A stretch of DNA of 64,000 nucleotides from Bigelowiella natans CCMP2755 (Eukaryota > Cercozoa > Chlorarachniophyceae). Positions 32,092 to 43,236 of this stretch are shown piece after piece (within the stretch, counting starts at the first letter, position 1; the number at the start of each line of letters is the position of its first letter). The notes under the pieces are model-generated. The model was given only the letters and a program-made list of their open reading frames with translations, made no database searches and was not told the origin of the DNA. The stretch is taken from the NCBI GenBank assembly GCA_000320545.1, contig ADNK01003243.1, forward strand, positions 1 to 64,000. The letters run 5' to 3'. A program made the translations under genes and the position numbers.

Positions 32092-32094
32092 TAT

Positions 32095-32144
<50 letters not shown>

Positions 32145-32603
32145 GTATATGTGTGTGTGTGTGTGTGTGTTCGTGTACCTCAATTAAAACATTGTTTCCT
32201 GCAGCTATTTCAGTTGTTTCTGGAAATATCTGTAAAAAATAGGATAGAGGCAAAGCTTGTATCATGCCCACACATCTGATACGCAACAACATCCAATCAC
32301 ACCTTATAGTAGCTCGGATTTCCTGGAAGAATTGATATCTGTACTTTGCTGGGAAGTGGGTTGAAAATGCGTATGCATTTGCTGTAAGCCTAAGAATATG
32401 GCAAAGAGTAGCAAAGGGCCGTGTATGAACCAATTATTTTAACATTCTTGTGGTGCTGTGTGTGCTTTATTCTTTGTATTTGCATGCATGTGTAATGTTG
32501 TGATACCTACCTGGTGCAAGCGCACATTTGTGAAAATAATTTCCTCAGGATCAAGATCCAGAACATGATTATGTTTAAGCCGGGAGGCTGGTTTCTGGCT
32601 CAT
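20090..32603 (-). CDS. Giant coiled-coil protein, about 3,870 residues
   Basis: Six exons join in phase: 32511-32603, 32179-32229, 31753-31932, 30035-31708, 22696-29858 and 20090-22541, totalling 11,613 nt. The first three encode a small non-coiled N-terminal domain (DLDPEEIIFTNVRLHQ, IRFSNKVTTVRATLLW). The rest is almost continuous heptad-like, Glu/Lys/Gln/Arg-rich coiled coil, broken by Ser-, Gly- and Asn-rich linkers and a few poly-Gly or poly-Asp runs. The exon of 7,163 nt contains no intron, unlike its neighbours. Junctions have canonical signals, for example CATCCG|GTAAGT to CACTAG|GAT. Proteins of this size and design are often centrosomal, basal-body or cytoskeletal scaffolds (CEP290-like in architecture), but I did not find a diagnostic motif, so function is not assigned. 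Confidence 0.88.
32033..32172. repeat. Compound (AC)n(AT)n(GT)n array in intron 2 of the giant coiled-coil gene
   Basis: About 54 bp of AC repeats are followed by TA repeats and then GT repeats. The three blocks together are close to self-complementary. The array lies between exons 31753-31932 and 32179-32229, ending within 10 bp of the latter's donor. Confidence 0.95.
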
Positions 32604-34896
32604 AATACTTGAATCTACTCGAATGTCGCACCGCCCTCCCCTCCTTGTACAACCATGGACTCACGTTGTTAAATTTGCGGGAAGCACTATGGTGAGCATG
32701 GCAACAACCAACACAACATACGTCCAGACCGCCGAAAAATTATTTTCTACTATTTTCTGCATTCATTTTTTGGAAACGACTTCAAAAAGTTTTAGTTTTT
32801 ATAGATCTAGATCTAATGAGACTTTCACAAATGCAGTCACTGCGACAATGAGAGTTGGAAAATCCTGAGCGATGCGAAGGCAGGCGGTTTGAACGTTCCG
32901 TCCAAGCCGTGTCTGGCGAGTGTGAAACAAACCGAGAAACCCTCAATTTTTCTTGGTGGTCCAGCCCTGCACCGGTTGAATTGATTGCTAGATCTGTTCT
33001 CCATCGCATCGTCCGTTGTGACCAGTCTGCCCGCGGATTCGATGTCTCAGAAAACCTAGACCAGACCCACAGCTCTTTGACCTTGACTTCAACCGTGGGG
33101 TCAGAGCACTGTTGATGACATCTGCGCGCCAATGGCAACTTGCGTCGCAGTTGCACGTTCGTCCACCAAACCCGATGCTCCCACCTCCAAACCTGGAGCT
33201 TGGGCAGCAAGTCACGTTGGAAGAACAAGTCTCCAGACTCTTTGAATGTGCGTCACCTTGATGAATGGCACGACAAATCAGGAGTGCCAGAGTGTTGCTG
33301 AAGTTTCAGCTGTGTGCGATGTCGGGACTTGTGAAACCGAAGGACGTCAGGCCAGAGTTCACGACTTGCCTCCCTCGTTCTCGAGTTGTCCTCTTTGAAT
33401 GCTGAAGTGGTTCAAAGTGTCAACCATGTCATCCACCTTTGTTCTCACTTGGGTGCTGTGAGGAACAAACTTTTCTCGAACGTGAGAGTGAGCCTGGTTC
33501 CTGGCTCCACTGCATGCTGGACTGCTAGACTGCCTGCTCGTCCTTTTTTCGTGCTCCTGATTCCAGCAAAACCAAAGTCCTGCTTGGTGCTACAGCTCCC
33601 TCGGGTGACCCGACCGTGGGTCGTCGCTTGAACGTGGCCTTCAGGAAGTCCCTGCTCTGGTGCTCAAAGCACACGCTTTGCGCGCCGCCGCCACGCGCAC
33701 GTTGCTGCTGGTACGTCTCACTGCTCCGCAGGCAGCTGGTGTGCCAATTTCAAAACCCTGCTAGTCTTCACCAGGCACGAGGCAGTCCTCACCAGAGCTA
33801 GCTCAAGGGACTGTGTTTCGTGCACTGCAAGTGCCTTGCAACACTCTGGAAGTGTGATTTTTCATCACTCTTTGTCTTTGTGTTTGCACGTCCAAGTGTC
33901 TTGCAACACTTTGGAAACGCAGTTTGTCACCATTGTCATTGTCATTGTCCAATCACGGTGCATGCGAGAAGTCATTGTCATTGTCATTGTCGTTGTCCAA
34001 TCATGCAATCACGGTGCGAGAAGTCTTGCAAGTGCTCACCTGGTGACTTGGCTCAAAGCACGTCGACGGACCGAGGAGCGTGCAGGTCATTCTAGCATTG
34101 CTCACAGCTAGTTCAGTTGTTGGGATCGATCGAACGACTTGTCGCCCATGCTAGCATGCCGGCATGGCCATCGTCAATGATTCACACTCGTGCATCATGC
34201 ATGCCGTACGTTGCGCCAATCGTGCGTCACGAAAAGCACTCACCTCCATGTTGCCAACGTGAAAGAAAGAAAATGAGACAGAAAGAAAGAAACTTCTTTC
34301 TTGATCGGCTGTGTTTCCAAAGTGTTGCATGACACTTGCAAAGTACGAAACGTGAAACTTGCATTGTGCAGTCGACACACATTGCTCAGATTGCCAGATT
34401 GTGCAACACATTTCTGGACGTTGCGCGCGATGCGATGTGAGTTGCAGCTCAATGGCAAACGTTGAATTTTCACGTGCACGCACACATGTGGCTGAGCGCT
34501 CCGTCAATCCTGTGTGTACTTGTACTGCACACTTGTGCACGCACGTGACTCAATGAAAGCAAGCGCATGTGCGGTGCCTTGTTCAATGTGACTCATTTTT
34601 AGCAACAACGTTGTGTTGAAAGTGTGATTCGCCAACACAGCTAGCCTTTTCAAGGATTTTCAACAATGTTACGAATGCAAGAAACAAGCTGATCCTTTTC
34701 CTGAATTTCAACTCCATGTATTTCCTGTTGTTTGACAAATTGATGTGGATGAGATGACAAACCTAGAAATGTCATTTTTGAAAACTACCAGAAGAAGAAA
34801 TTCCATGAGATCTTGGAAACTATTCAAGCAGAACTGTGGAGTCAACCTGCAGTAATTCAATTATACATTAATCACACAATGGACCAGATATACAAG

Positions 34897-34935
<39 letters not shown>

Positions 34936-35209
34936 AAAGTAATTGTTGTAATGGTAAAACTTTGAATCTAAAATGTAACATGATAGATAAACAAATCACA
35001 CTAAAAGCCTGTCTTTACAATTCAATATTTGCCGATTGACAGACGACAAGATCTACCCCCGATCGGTTAGAATGAGCTTCTTGATGCGTAGTCGATCCAT
35101 CTTATAGCTTCTATGAGAGAGAAAGAACAATAAACGACAGCCAGCACATGTGATAATAAGATTATTGCATCATTAGACATCATTTTCGAGGTCTGTTATC
35201 GCTTGATTG
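32604..35209. other. Large spacer holding the biggest compositional island
   Basis: This stretch upstream of the giant gene and downstream of the gene at 35210-39797 has no supportable CDS. From about 32850 to 34650 it is GC-richer and full of short repeats. Examples are CATTGTC tandem units at 33931-34024 and a CTTGCAACACTTTGGAAAC element at 33900-33918 with an inverted copy at 34313-34329. A (AC)n array is at 34901-34932. Open frames up to about 150 codons occur but lack family motifs. Confidence 0.6.
33931..34024. repeat. Two imperfect tandem copies of a CATTGTC/CAATCACGGTG unit
   Basis: Copy 1 (about 33931-33972) and copy 2 (about 33973-34024) share CATTGTCATTGTCATTGTC, then TCCAATCA, then CACGGTG and GCGAGAAGT. 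Copy 2 has a small insertion (CGTTGTC and ATGCAATC). Confidence 0.8.
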
Positions 35210-35585
35210 CTACTTGATTTTCTTTGAGAATTTTGGATGCCTTTTTAGAGCCCGACTAATTTCCTTCCTGATTTCCCTCACAAAATCTAATTCTCCAGCA
35301 AGTCTAATAGCTTCCTTGTTAGCAGCTTTGTGTAGGTCAAACACGAACTCGAGGCTTTTATTGTCCAGGTTATCATGCTGCAGTGGGTAAATGAGTGTTT
35401 TGCTTGCGATGGAAAATATTCATTGAAGGTATATCACTATCATTGTCTGCATATTTATTTTTAGTTAAGTCATCGTTATTATGTTTTAAAATCACTTATC
35501 ACTTGTAATTGCTTCTTCTCCTTTCTTATTCATATAAAACTAATTTTCACTATGTACACGAGTGAAACGTATACCAAAACTAGCC

Positions 35586-35621
<36 letters not shown>

Positions 35622-35812
35622 TTTCCCATCACCATTGCAATCACCACCACCAGCAGCAGCCTTATGGATTTTAAAACTGCGCATTAGAATGAACTTACAC
35701 TGACTCGGTGTCCACGAATGGCTGCAAGCTTTAGGAGGAGGTGTTGCCACATCTGTCGTTAAATCAGTCAATCAGCCATATTAATGTAATGGTATGTGCG
35801 CTAAAATGCACA

Positions 35813-35851
<39 letters not shown>

Positions 35852-37786
35852 ATATACAATATGCAACATTGTTTTCACCTTAAATGGACATCCAACATGC
35901 GGCAGCATATTGATATTTGGAACGCTGTTTCCCTTTGATTAATAAAGTCATTAAAACTTGACCACTACTATAAACGAGAGAATCTTGTTGTAAATATGAT
36001 TCTTCGAATCGTACTAAATCATTTCTTATCATTGCTGTACAGAAAGACAATTTTATACGTCTTCTGTTGCCAAAGATTCCATGGCTATATGAAACTTTAA
36101 GTATTTCACATATCCTAAATTGTCAATATATGTGATCAGAACCTTTTTGTCTTTTCCAAGAAATTCATGATAAAAAAGGACCTTGAAATAACTCATTAGA
36201 ATAAGTATCATTATAATGATATACTTGTTCATACATATTGGCTAGTTATTCTCTTCGTAGTTAATTAACGAGAGGGGTGCTTTGTTTTCTTTATTTTTGC
36301 ATTTAAAACCACCATAAAATCCTACAATATTTCCTCTTGCTGCTGCTACTACTACTGCTACTACTACTGCTACTACTACTGCTGCTGCTGTTATCACTAC
36401 TTCTTCCAAATCTACTGGTGAGGAAATGTCCAAGTCCTGAAAGCCATGGACCTTGCATATCTAGTAACAGAAATACGGTTTACTGTTATATTTCATAGAT
36501 CCTCGTGGATTGCTTACTTTTTCACATATGTACTGCTATTTAGAGCTAGTTATGATCCTATTGTGGTTGTAAGTAGTTGTTTAACGACTGAGTGTTCCTT
36601 TCCTTTTCTCTGCGATTTCTTCCATAATCCTTCTTTCTATCTATTTTATTTATCTTCTGTTTTCCATACAGCATTACTAATTGTGGCATGACAGGAGAAA
36701 TGTGAATGATGATGATAAATTAATGCCTTGCATTGATCGATGATAATACTACGACAATGAGGATATTGATTCTAGTGTATGGATATAACATTGGTCCATA
36801 TATCGAACAGTGCATCGGTTCCAGCGTCAGTAAGATTTAGCAAGTGTCCAGCGAGCTAAGTGAGTGAGCAGCGTGTGATGTATTCAAGAAGGTCATATTG
36901 ACGATGGTGTTTTTACAATCATATGGCGACATACTTACTATTGTTGACTCTGATGTCGCATGGGGTATGGGGGTTTGTAAAAAGCAAATGTAGTGGTGGT
37001 GGAGCGTCAGCTTTTGATCAATCTCTATTATCTGCACTACAAACAGATGGGATAATTTGTATAGAATTGTGCGGACGAAGAGAGAATAAACATTCACTGA
37101 CCCTTTCATCATTCATTTATGCAATGTTGAAAACAATCATCTGTATTATAATGGATGGATCAACAATTTCTGTTTGTTATACTCCCTCCACTACGCTATA
37201 TATACTGCGACAAAAAGTCTTCTAGCATTAAGATATATCTGCTTTTATCGAAGTAAAGAAATGAATGAATAATTGCAAACCCTATTTGGGGCGCCCCAGC
37301 AAGTCGCATAGATTTGAATTTCCTGTTGTCGTCACCAAGATGGAACGAGACGATGATCATAAACCACATAAATCACATATCTTAAGTCTCGTACAAACAA
37401 TAGGGTATGTGATACATCCAAATACAGCATAGGAGAAAGATTTGAAATCTACGATTGATGTTCGCCACTACCTGCTCAATGCTTTCGATCTCCCTTGGTT
37501 TTAAAGTCTCGTAGATGATCTCACAAGCCTCTTCTACCTGTTTAAAAGAAACCAAATATAAATAATAAGGTAACACCTACTGCAACTACTACTACTACTA
37601 CTGCTACTCTACCAAATGCTTATCAATATCTTTTCCTTGAGACCATTGTTGTAAAATAGCCAGGTCATCGGCAAGTCTATGTATGAGACCATTGTGGAAA
37701 ATAATCGGGTCATAACTTAGAAGCGATGGGGTGGAACCGATAATAATTACATTAGTCTTACAGTCAAGCTAAGGGACTAAATGATT

Positions 37787-37823
<37 letters not shown>

Positions 37824-39797
37824 TCGTGATATCAGTGGCTTACGCTTTGCGGAACTCCATAAGATCAAATGGATGAAGCCGAATACTGTTAGCCGTCAAC
37901 ATCAATTCAAACTACCATATACCAAGTCGAGAAGCGAATGAATGAATTAAGTATTTAAGCTAGAGAGTTATGGAGAAACTATATCTGAAGGTGAGAAAAT
38001 CTATACGTAGCTGCACTAAATCGCTAAGATTTTAAGGGTTAAATTTTAGCATAAGGGTTCTATTATCTTACACCAACACCAATTTTGAAAAGGATAGTCA
38101 TAATTACTTCCTACATCTACTACTCTAGTACTACCACAGGAGTGTTCTTATGAATCATGATAGTGTCCCTTCCTTTGTATTCGCGAATGTCAACTCCCCT
38201 CCTCTCCCACCTGAATAAAATTGATAATTAATGCTGAAGCGATAAAACGTGGAACCGCCTAGAAATGATACCCCAAACTACAAGATTTTTACTTTTGTTT
38301 CTCTGATAATGTATGTCTAATTGTTGGATCTTTTAGTTCTACACAAAGGCAAGATCACATGCTGATATGCAATATATTACTCGCGAAGTTTGCTCGGGTG
38401 CCTTCTCTTTGCGTCCCTATAATAAAAATTGTTACCGTTTTCACACACACGTACATACACACACACCCACAAACACAGTTGTATATATTTATGCATATAA
38501 ATATGTAACATATATATAATGAAAGTTTCCACCCTTGTAGTTCATCTGTACATGGAAAAATAGGTTTTAGGGGGAGGATCAACATATTTTTCGAAAACTA
38601 CATTATAAGCTCCGTTAGATTCCTTGCTTGCCTGGAGCAACATTTTTTCCAAAATCAAATTACTTTTCAAGGTTCCGAATAAAATGATTAAACCTCTGAA
38701 ATGAAGCGAATGCAGTGCTTCTCTCCTTGTCCGCAGCCCACTCAAAGACATAATTCTGGATTTGTTCGTCATCTTTGACCAGTCTCTGAAGGCGGCGGCG
38801 TATTAATTAACAAGCCGTGAGAAAAAGAGCGAACTAAAGCATATAATGTGTATATTACCGCAAATGCTTGTCGCATATGATTGAAAGTCGAAAGGAAACC
38901 TTTGTCAACATTTTCCTGTTGGAAACAGCACAGAGATTTTTTTGTGTTCAATGCTAATATCAGATATGTCCTTATCCCCCCCGTGTTGCTCACCCATTCT
39001 TTTCAATCACTTTATTCATAATTGCGAATTTTCAGTTATTGTGGTTCAGCAATTGCTTTCTTACTGGAATCATTCTATCTACTAGCCAGTCCGTTGTTAA
39101 TCCACACTCCAAGCAAGCAGTATTCAAAAACTGGTCCACGATTTCAATAGTGCGCTGATGTAATTAAATAATTACGTACGAAATAAGACTGTGTACTCTG
39201 TACTTTTCTGAAATCAACGTGGATTACTTTTTCTAGCTTTTCCTGCTCATCATATTCCTCCTCTGCTTCTTCATCACTGAGTTTTTTTTTAGAAAAAATA
39301 GCGGAAGATGATGGTGTAATCGCGATACAGTGTCGTGGTGTCGCTTGTCATCATAAATAGAACAAGTATGAGTGAGAAAAGTATAGGCAGTGAAAGTGGA
39401 AGCAGCAGTGGCATTTCCATTTGCAAAATTTAATGATAGTAAGATTAATATTCACAGAACTGTTCTTCTCTCTGTCGAGTTGGTATGTTCTCCTCTTGCT
39501 TCTGTCGAATTGGTGTGTTCTTTCTTGACTCCTCCTCTTGCGACGACTAGAAGAAAAATATGACCATAAATAAGTATCCATCAATATCACGAACCAAGCG
39601 AAGTACCTCAAAGTTTTGTAACTTCTCTCGCCCAAGTTTTTCTTCCGCATCCTCTTCTCCATCGTCGTAAAATTCAACAACGGTTTCTACCTGATTTTTT
39701 CATTCATTGTATTAGAAGACAGACACTCTGTGCCTGTAAATAAAGTCCAGGTATAACTTACATATTCATCAGAAGAATCTGCTGCTTCATTCTCCAT
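35210..39797 (-). CDS. Unrecognised many-exon protein with acidic N-terminus
   Basis: The ATG at 39797 opens MENEAADSSDEY, followed by VETVVEFYDDGEEDAEEKLG and a Gln/Arg/Glu exon. Further exons are supported by splice sites and phase. They include RTIEIVDQFLNTACLECG (near 39060-39160), ENVDKGFLSTFNHMRQAFA (near 38865-38920), RLVKDDEQIQNYVFEW (near 38700-38790) and WERRGVDIREYKGRDT (near 38145-38215). After these come FELMLTANSIRLHPFDLMEF joined in phase to AYDPIIFHNGLIHRLADDL (37850-37920 to 37610-37715), and VEEACEIIYETLKPREIES (37475-37540). Last are GNSVPNINMLPHVGCPFK, MWQHLLLKLAAIRGHRVS and the final exon HDNLDNKSLEFVFDLHKAA, ending at 35210. I do not recognise the family. It looks soluble and mainly helical. 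Some junctions (near 39240 and 36240-37300) remain unresolved. Confidence 0.55.
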
Positions 39798-40355
39798 TTT
39801 ATCGTCCCTTTCATCTGATGTAAGAAATGAAGGGGGTTTTCTTGGTACTCTTCAACTCTAAATTGCTAGATAGTCTTCATCTCTGAAACTCTAATTTCTC
39901 TCAAGTTTGACAAGAAAGATCCTGCCAACGATTTTACTTCTCGATCTCGTGCGAGAGCAGCTTCCTCCCATTGTTTCCTTTTGTGAGGGCAAGACGTGTG
40001 GTGATTGTCTAGCTTCTCCCTCCCTTCCTCATTTGTGTCCTTTGTGTCCTCGAACTGCTGTTAGCTTTTTTATTTGAAGACTCTTTTTTAACAACGGTGC
40101 GGCTAGTTACTTCCAACTTACTGTCGCACTAAAGAAACCACCCACAAAAATCAAGATTCCTCCACGGGAAAGAATCGAAGAAACACCGATTTGTAATCAT
40201 AACAAATACCAAGATTCTCATGCGGTCATCATTTTGTGGTTTTGAAAAGCAAATATGCGATGTCGCATTAGTAATTTTCAAGACAATTTGTCAGAGAGAT
40301 ATTTAGTCCTAGGCCTACCTCGGAAGAAAGGGTGCGTCCGTGTTGTCGTCGTTGG

Positions 40356-40390
<35 letters not shown>

Positions 40391-40472
40391 CTCCAGCGTT
40401 GCCGATCGGCGCCATCAAGTGTGATTCGTCAGGAAGCCCGAGTTGGGTTCATCCACCACAGTCTACTTTTCT
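39798..40472. promoter_or_regulatory. Divergent intergenic region
   Basis: The region separates the start codons of the minus-strand gene at 39797 and the M23 peptidase gene. It contains a (TTG)n array at about 40357-40389. No promoter element was identified. Confidence 0.35.
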
Positions 40473-41159
40473 ATGGAGCCTTCTACCGCTCTCCCAGATG
40501 CGAAAACAGTGTTTAAAGATGGACCTTCTTCGTTTTCACCAATCGTTAAACTTGATGGGAAGAAAATCATAGTCCGAGACTTTACTAAAACTGGCACTGC
40601 AGAAGAACCTCTAGCTGAGGGAACGTATGATATTGGGCGATATAACGAATTAAGGCCTGGGATGTATGTATCGGAATTATATCAGGACCAAAAAAATGAG
40701 ATTGAGGGCTACAACGGTGAAAGAAATATTCACATGGGTCTGGACATTGGAGGTCCAGCAGGAACGCCAGTACACTCTTTTGCAGACGGAACAATTCACT
40801 GCTATGGATACAACCCCGAAAAGGGAGACTACGGGCACGTTGTCATAATTAAATACCAGGTAAATAATACTCCAGTTTGGGCGCTCTACGGACACCTCAG
40901 CGGCAAGTCTTGCGGGTACAAATACAAAGGAATGTCAATAAAGAAAGGTGACGTGATTGGCTGGTTCGGAACAGAAAAAGAGAATGGTGGCTGGCCCCCT
41001 CATGTTCACTTCCAGCTCTCCTTTATTGAACCAAAAACACATGATCTACCTGGAGTAGTATCTCTTGCAGACCATTCTCGATCAGAAAAACAATTTCCTG
41101 ATCCAAGGTTGGTCCTAGGCCCCCTATATCCAGGAGAGGGTTTGTTTCGTCCAAAATGA
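40473..41159 (+). CDS. M23-family (LytM/lysostaphin-like) metallopeptidase
   Basis: An uninterrupted 228-codon frame starts at the first ATG after an in-frame stop at 40422. It carries the M23 zinc-site motifs: HMGLD (His87 and Asp91), YGHLS (His141) and HVHFQ (His177 and His179). The flanking GTPVHSFADG and KKGDVIGWFG segments are also typical of the beta-sheet core. M23 enzymes usually cleave peptide cross-links in bacterial peptidoglycan; a substrate in this organism is not evident. There is no N-terminal signal peptide and no intron, whereas most neighbouring genes are intron-rich. The catalytic residues are all present, so it is likely active. Bacterial origin by transfer is an inference. 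Confidence 0.9.
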   Translation: MEPSTALPDAKTVFKDGPSSFSPIVKLDGKKIIVRDFTKTGTAEEPLAEGTYDIGRYNELRPGMYVSELYQDQKNEIEGYNGERNIHMGLDIGGPAGTPVHSFADGTIHCYGYNPEKGDYGHVVIIKYQVNNTPVWALYGHLSGKSCGYKYKGMSIKKGDVIGWFGTEKENGGWPPHVHFQLSFIEPKTHDLPGVVSLADHSRSEKQFPDPRLVLGPLYPGEGLFRPK

Positions 41160-42020
41160 TAACGACGTTTTAAAAGCGAAGACCAGTAGCAACTATCGAC
41201 CTTCACTTCATCCAGTTTGGAGCGGGCTAGCCAACATGATGTATAGCACGAGCAGGCTCTATGCAAATTTATTTACGATACATACATATAATGAAAACTC
41301 ATGGCATCAAATGGCATCAACATGATGTGTTCATCACTATGACATTCAGGCTGGCGATAGTAGTCAATATGTATAAGACTTTGTACAGGCATGATGTGTG
41401 CGTGCATCGCTGCATACCGCGTCGCAGCGACAGAAAAACGTGCCTGGTTTACGTATAAACGGAGAGACGGAGTAAGCATAAATGCTACTCTTCTACTTTT
41501 GCTAAAACTAGCTATGAATATAATTTTGTCTAACTATGGTTACAAACATGTCTAATCCAACTCGTATATATTGAATGCTGCTGCTATGTGGCAAATGTTA
41601 AATTGTACACAGTTGTGTAGCATGCATTAGCGGTGCTACATTGGCACTAGGAAAATTTCCAGTTCGCTGCTGCATCGCGTAGCTTTTCGTGCAAACAAAT
41701 GACACATTGCTCGTGCAAGCGGCAGGATTGATCATGATCGAAGCTAAAAAGGCGACTGTTAATCTAGCAACATCACTCACTATTTTTATTGATGTAGCCT
41801 CGTCCGATGAACAAAATCAAGTGCTTTTGCTGTGCATGTCTGTGCTGTCATCGACAGCTGCGCTTGTTTTTTTACTGTGCTTTGCTACGCCTACAGCTTT
41901 GTAACTAATATAGCTGCCGCATAACCAGCTGTACGTGAAACTCAACGATAATCAAAATGAAATATGCATAATGAACTAATGCAACCGCTGACAATAGCAA
42001 GTTTCACTCTGGCAGTCATT
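41160..42020. other. Convergent 3' spacer with compositional island
   Basis: The spacer lies between the ends of the M23 peptidase and Aha1-domain genes. It is the same kind of GC-richer, TGCA/CATG-rich DNA as the other convergent spacers. Frames of 60-90 codons occur on both strands without motifs. Confidence 0.55.
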
Positions 42021-42950
42021 TCAAAATTTTTTAAATTCGCTGAGAACTTTATGCAGTTGCTCCTGGATTGCATCCTTAAGTGCTAATTAAACAAAAATAT
42101 TAGAGATGACTCCTCGATAAAAAAATTCCATACCCGAGACTGCTTTCAAGTACACCTCTCGTTCATTATCCTTTAGAGGAGTTCGAATGTTTATCTTTGG
42201 ATTCACAATTCCTTTATGATAAATCAACTTAATGCGAGGACTGTCAAAAATCAATTGCAATTGTTACCATCCTCAAGCTCACAATTGGTAACTTCATTGT
42301 ATTCAAGCGTTCCCATCACCACTTTATCGGATGCGCCTTCAGGATCTGTGAGCCAAGAGACTTTGAAAGAGAGATCAATAATGTACTTTTTGACCCCAGA
42401 TTTCACCTAAATCTGTCATAGTGAGAACCGTATCTACATCAAATACTAATTTGGAATACCATAATATATCCTCCGCCGTCCCAATTATCCACAGATTCAA
42501 TAAAAAGTATACAGTTTCTTTCTTCCTCAACCTTGAAATTAGAAGGAAGTTTAGTTTACGCTATGATCTGAGTTGCAATTATGTAATGATGGTTTCAAGA
42601 TTACGACAATGAAGATGGTAACGAAGATGATGATGATGATGACGAGAACGACAATGACAGAGATAGTGTGGTGATAGAGGTGAATAGTTTGTCCCGTACA
42701 CTCATATATCTACCATACATAAGGGTCAATGAGCCATGTGATCTTCAAAAATATTTTTATATGTAGAGGTAATACCGGGATTGTCAGGTTCATCAGAGAC
42801 TTACTCACCTCTTTTCTAATCCATCTGTAGTAAGTTGGAAACACAAAATACCACACTAATATCAACAAAGGTCAAATCCAAATTCCAAATGTACATTACT
42901 TTTCATGTTTTATCTCTTCCCACGTTCCTCCTGCCCACCAAGAGCCACCT
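42021..42950 (-). CDS. Aha1 N-terminal-domain protein (Hsp90 co-chaperone type)
   Basis: Six exons join in exact phase: 42900-42950, 42809-42824 (16 nt), 42460-42531, 42268-42406, 42134-42211 and 42021-42082. The protein reads GGTWEEIKHEKWIRKE, then CILFIESVDNWDGGGYI, KKYIIDLSFKVSW, MGTLEYNEV, KDNEREVYLKA and a helical end LKDAIQEQLHKVLSEF. The WEE, the D-G-x-A/G-x-I stretch and the alternating strand into SW match the Aha1 N-domain, which binds the Hsp90 middle segment and stimulates its ATPase. The C-terminal SRPBCC domain of full Aha1 is absent, as in yeast Hch1. The first coding exon was not found; it should lie between 42951 and about 43230. Confidence 0.75.
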
Positions 42951-42997
42951 CTAAAACGGCACACCACAATTCAGTATTCTGTTTGAGAAACACACGC

Positions 42998-43085
42998 GCA
43001 TGCACACACACACACAGAGATAGAGAGGGGGGGGGGAGGGGGGGGGGGGGGGGGGGGGGAGGGGTAATATAAATTAATATTTATT

Positions 43086-43121
<36 letters not shown>

Positions 43122-43140
43122 CTTTTATACATCGGTGTGC

Positions 43141-43190
<50 letters not shown>
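42998..43190. repeat. Compound CA, G-run, TA, TG and GA microsatellite
   Basis: CA repeats, a G-rich run at 43028-43062, TA repeats at about 43090-43120, GT repeats at about 43137-43158 and GA repeats at about 43159-43189 follow one another. The cluster lies between the TPR gene's stop and the Aha1 gene's first located exon, so it may interrupt that gene's 5' part. Confidence 0.9.
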
Positions 43191-43192
<2 letters not shown>

Positions 43193-43236
43193 ATTGATGA
43201 GCATATACACGCAAAACATAACATCAAATTTATATA

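Noticed and set aside
32782-33228. 148-codon minus-strand frame
   Set aside because: It sits in a compositional island where several frames are open at once, and it has no recognisable motif or exon partner.
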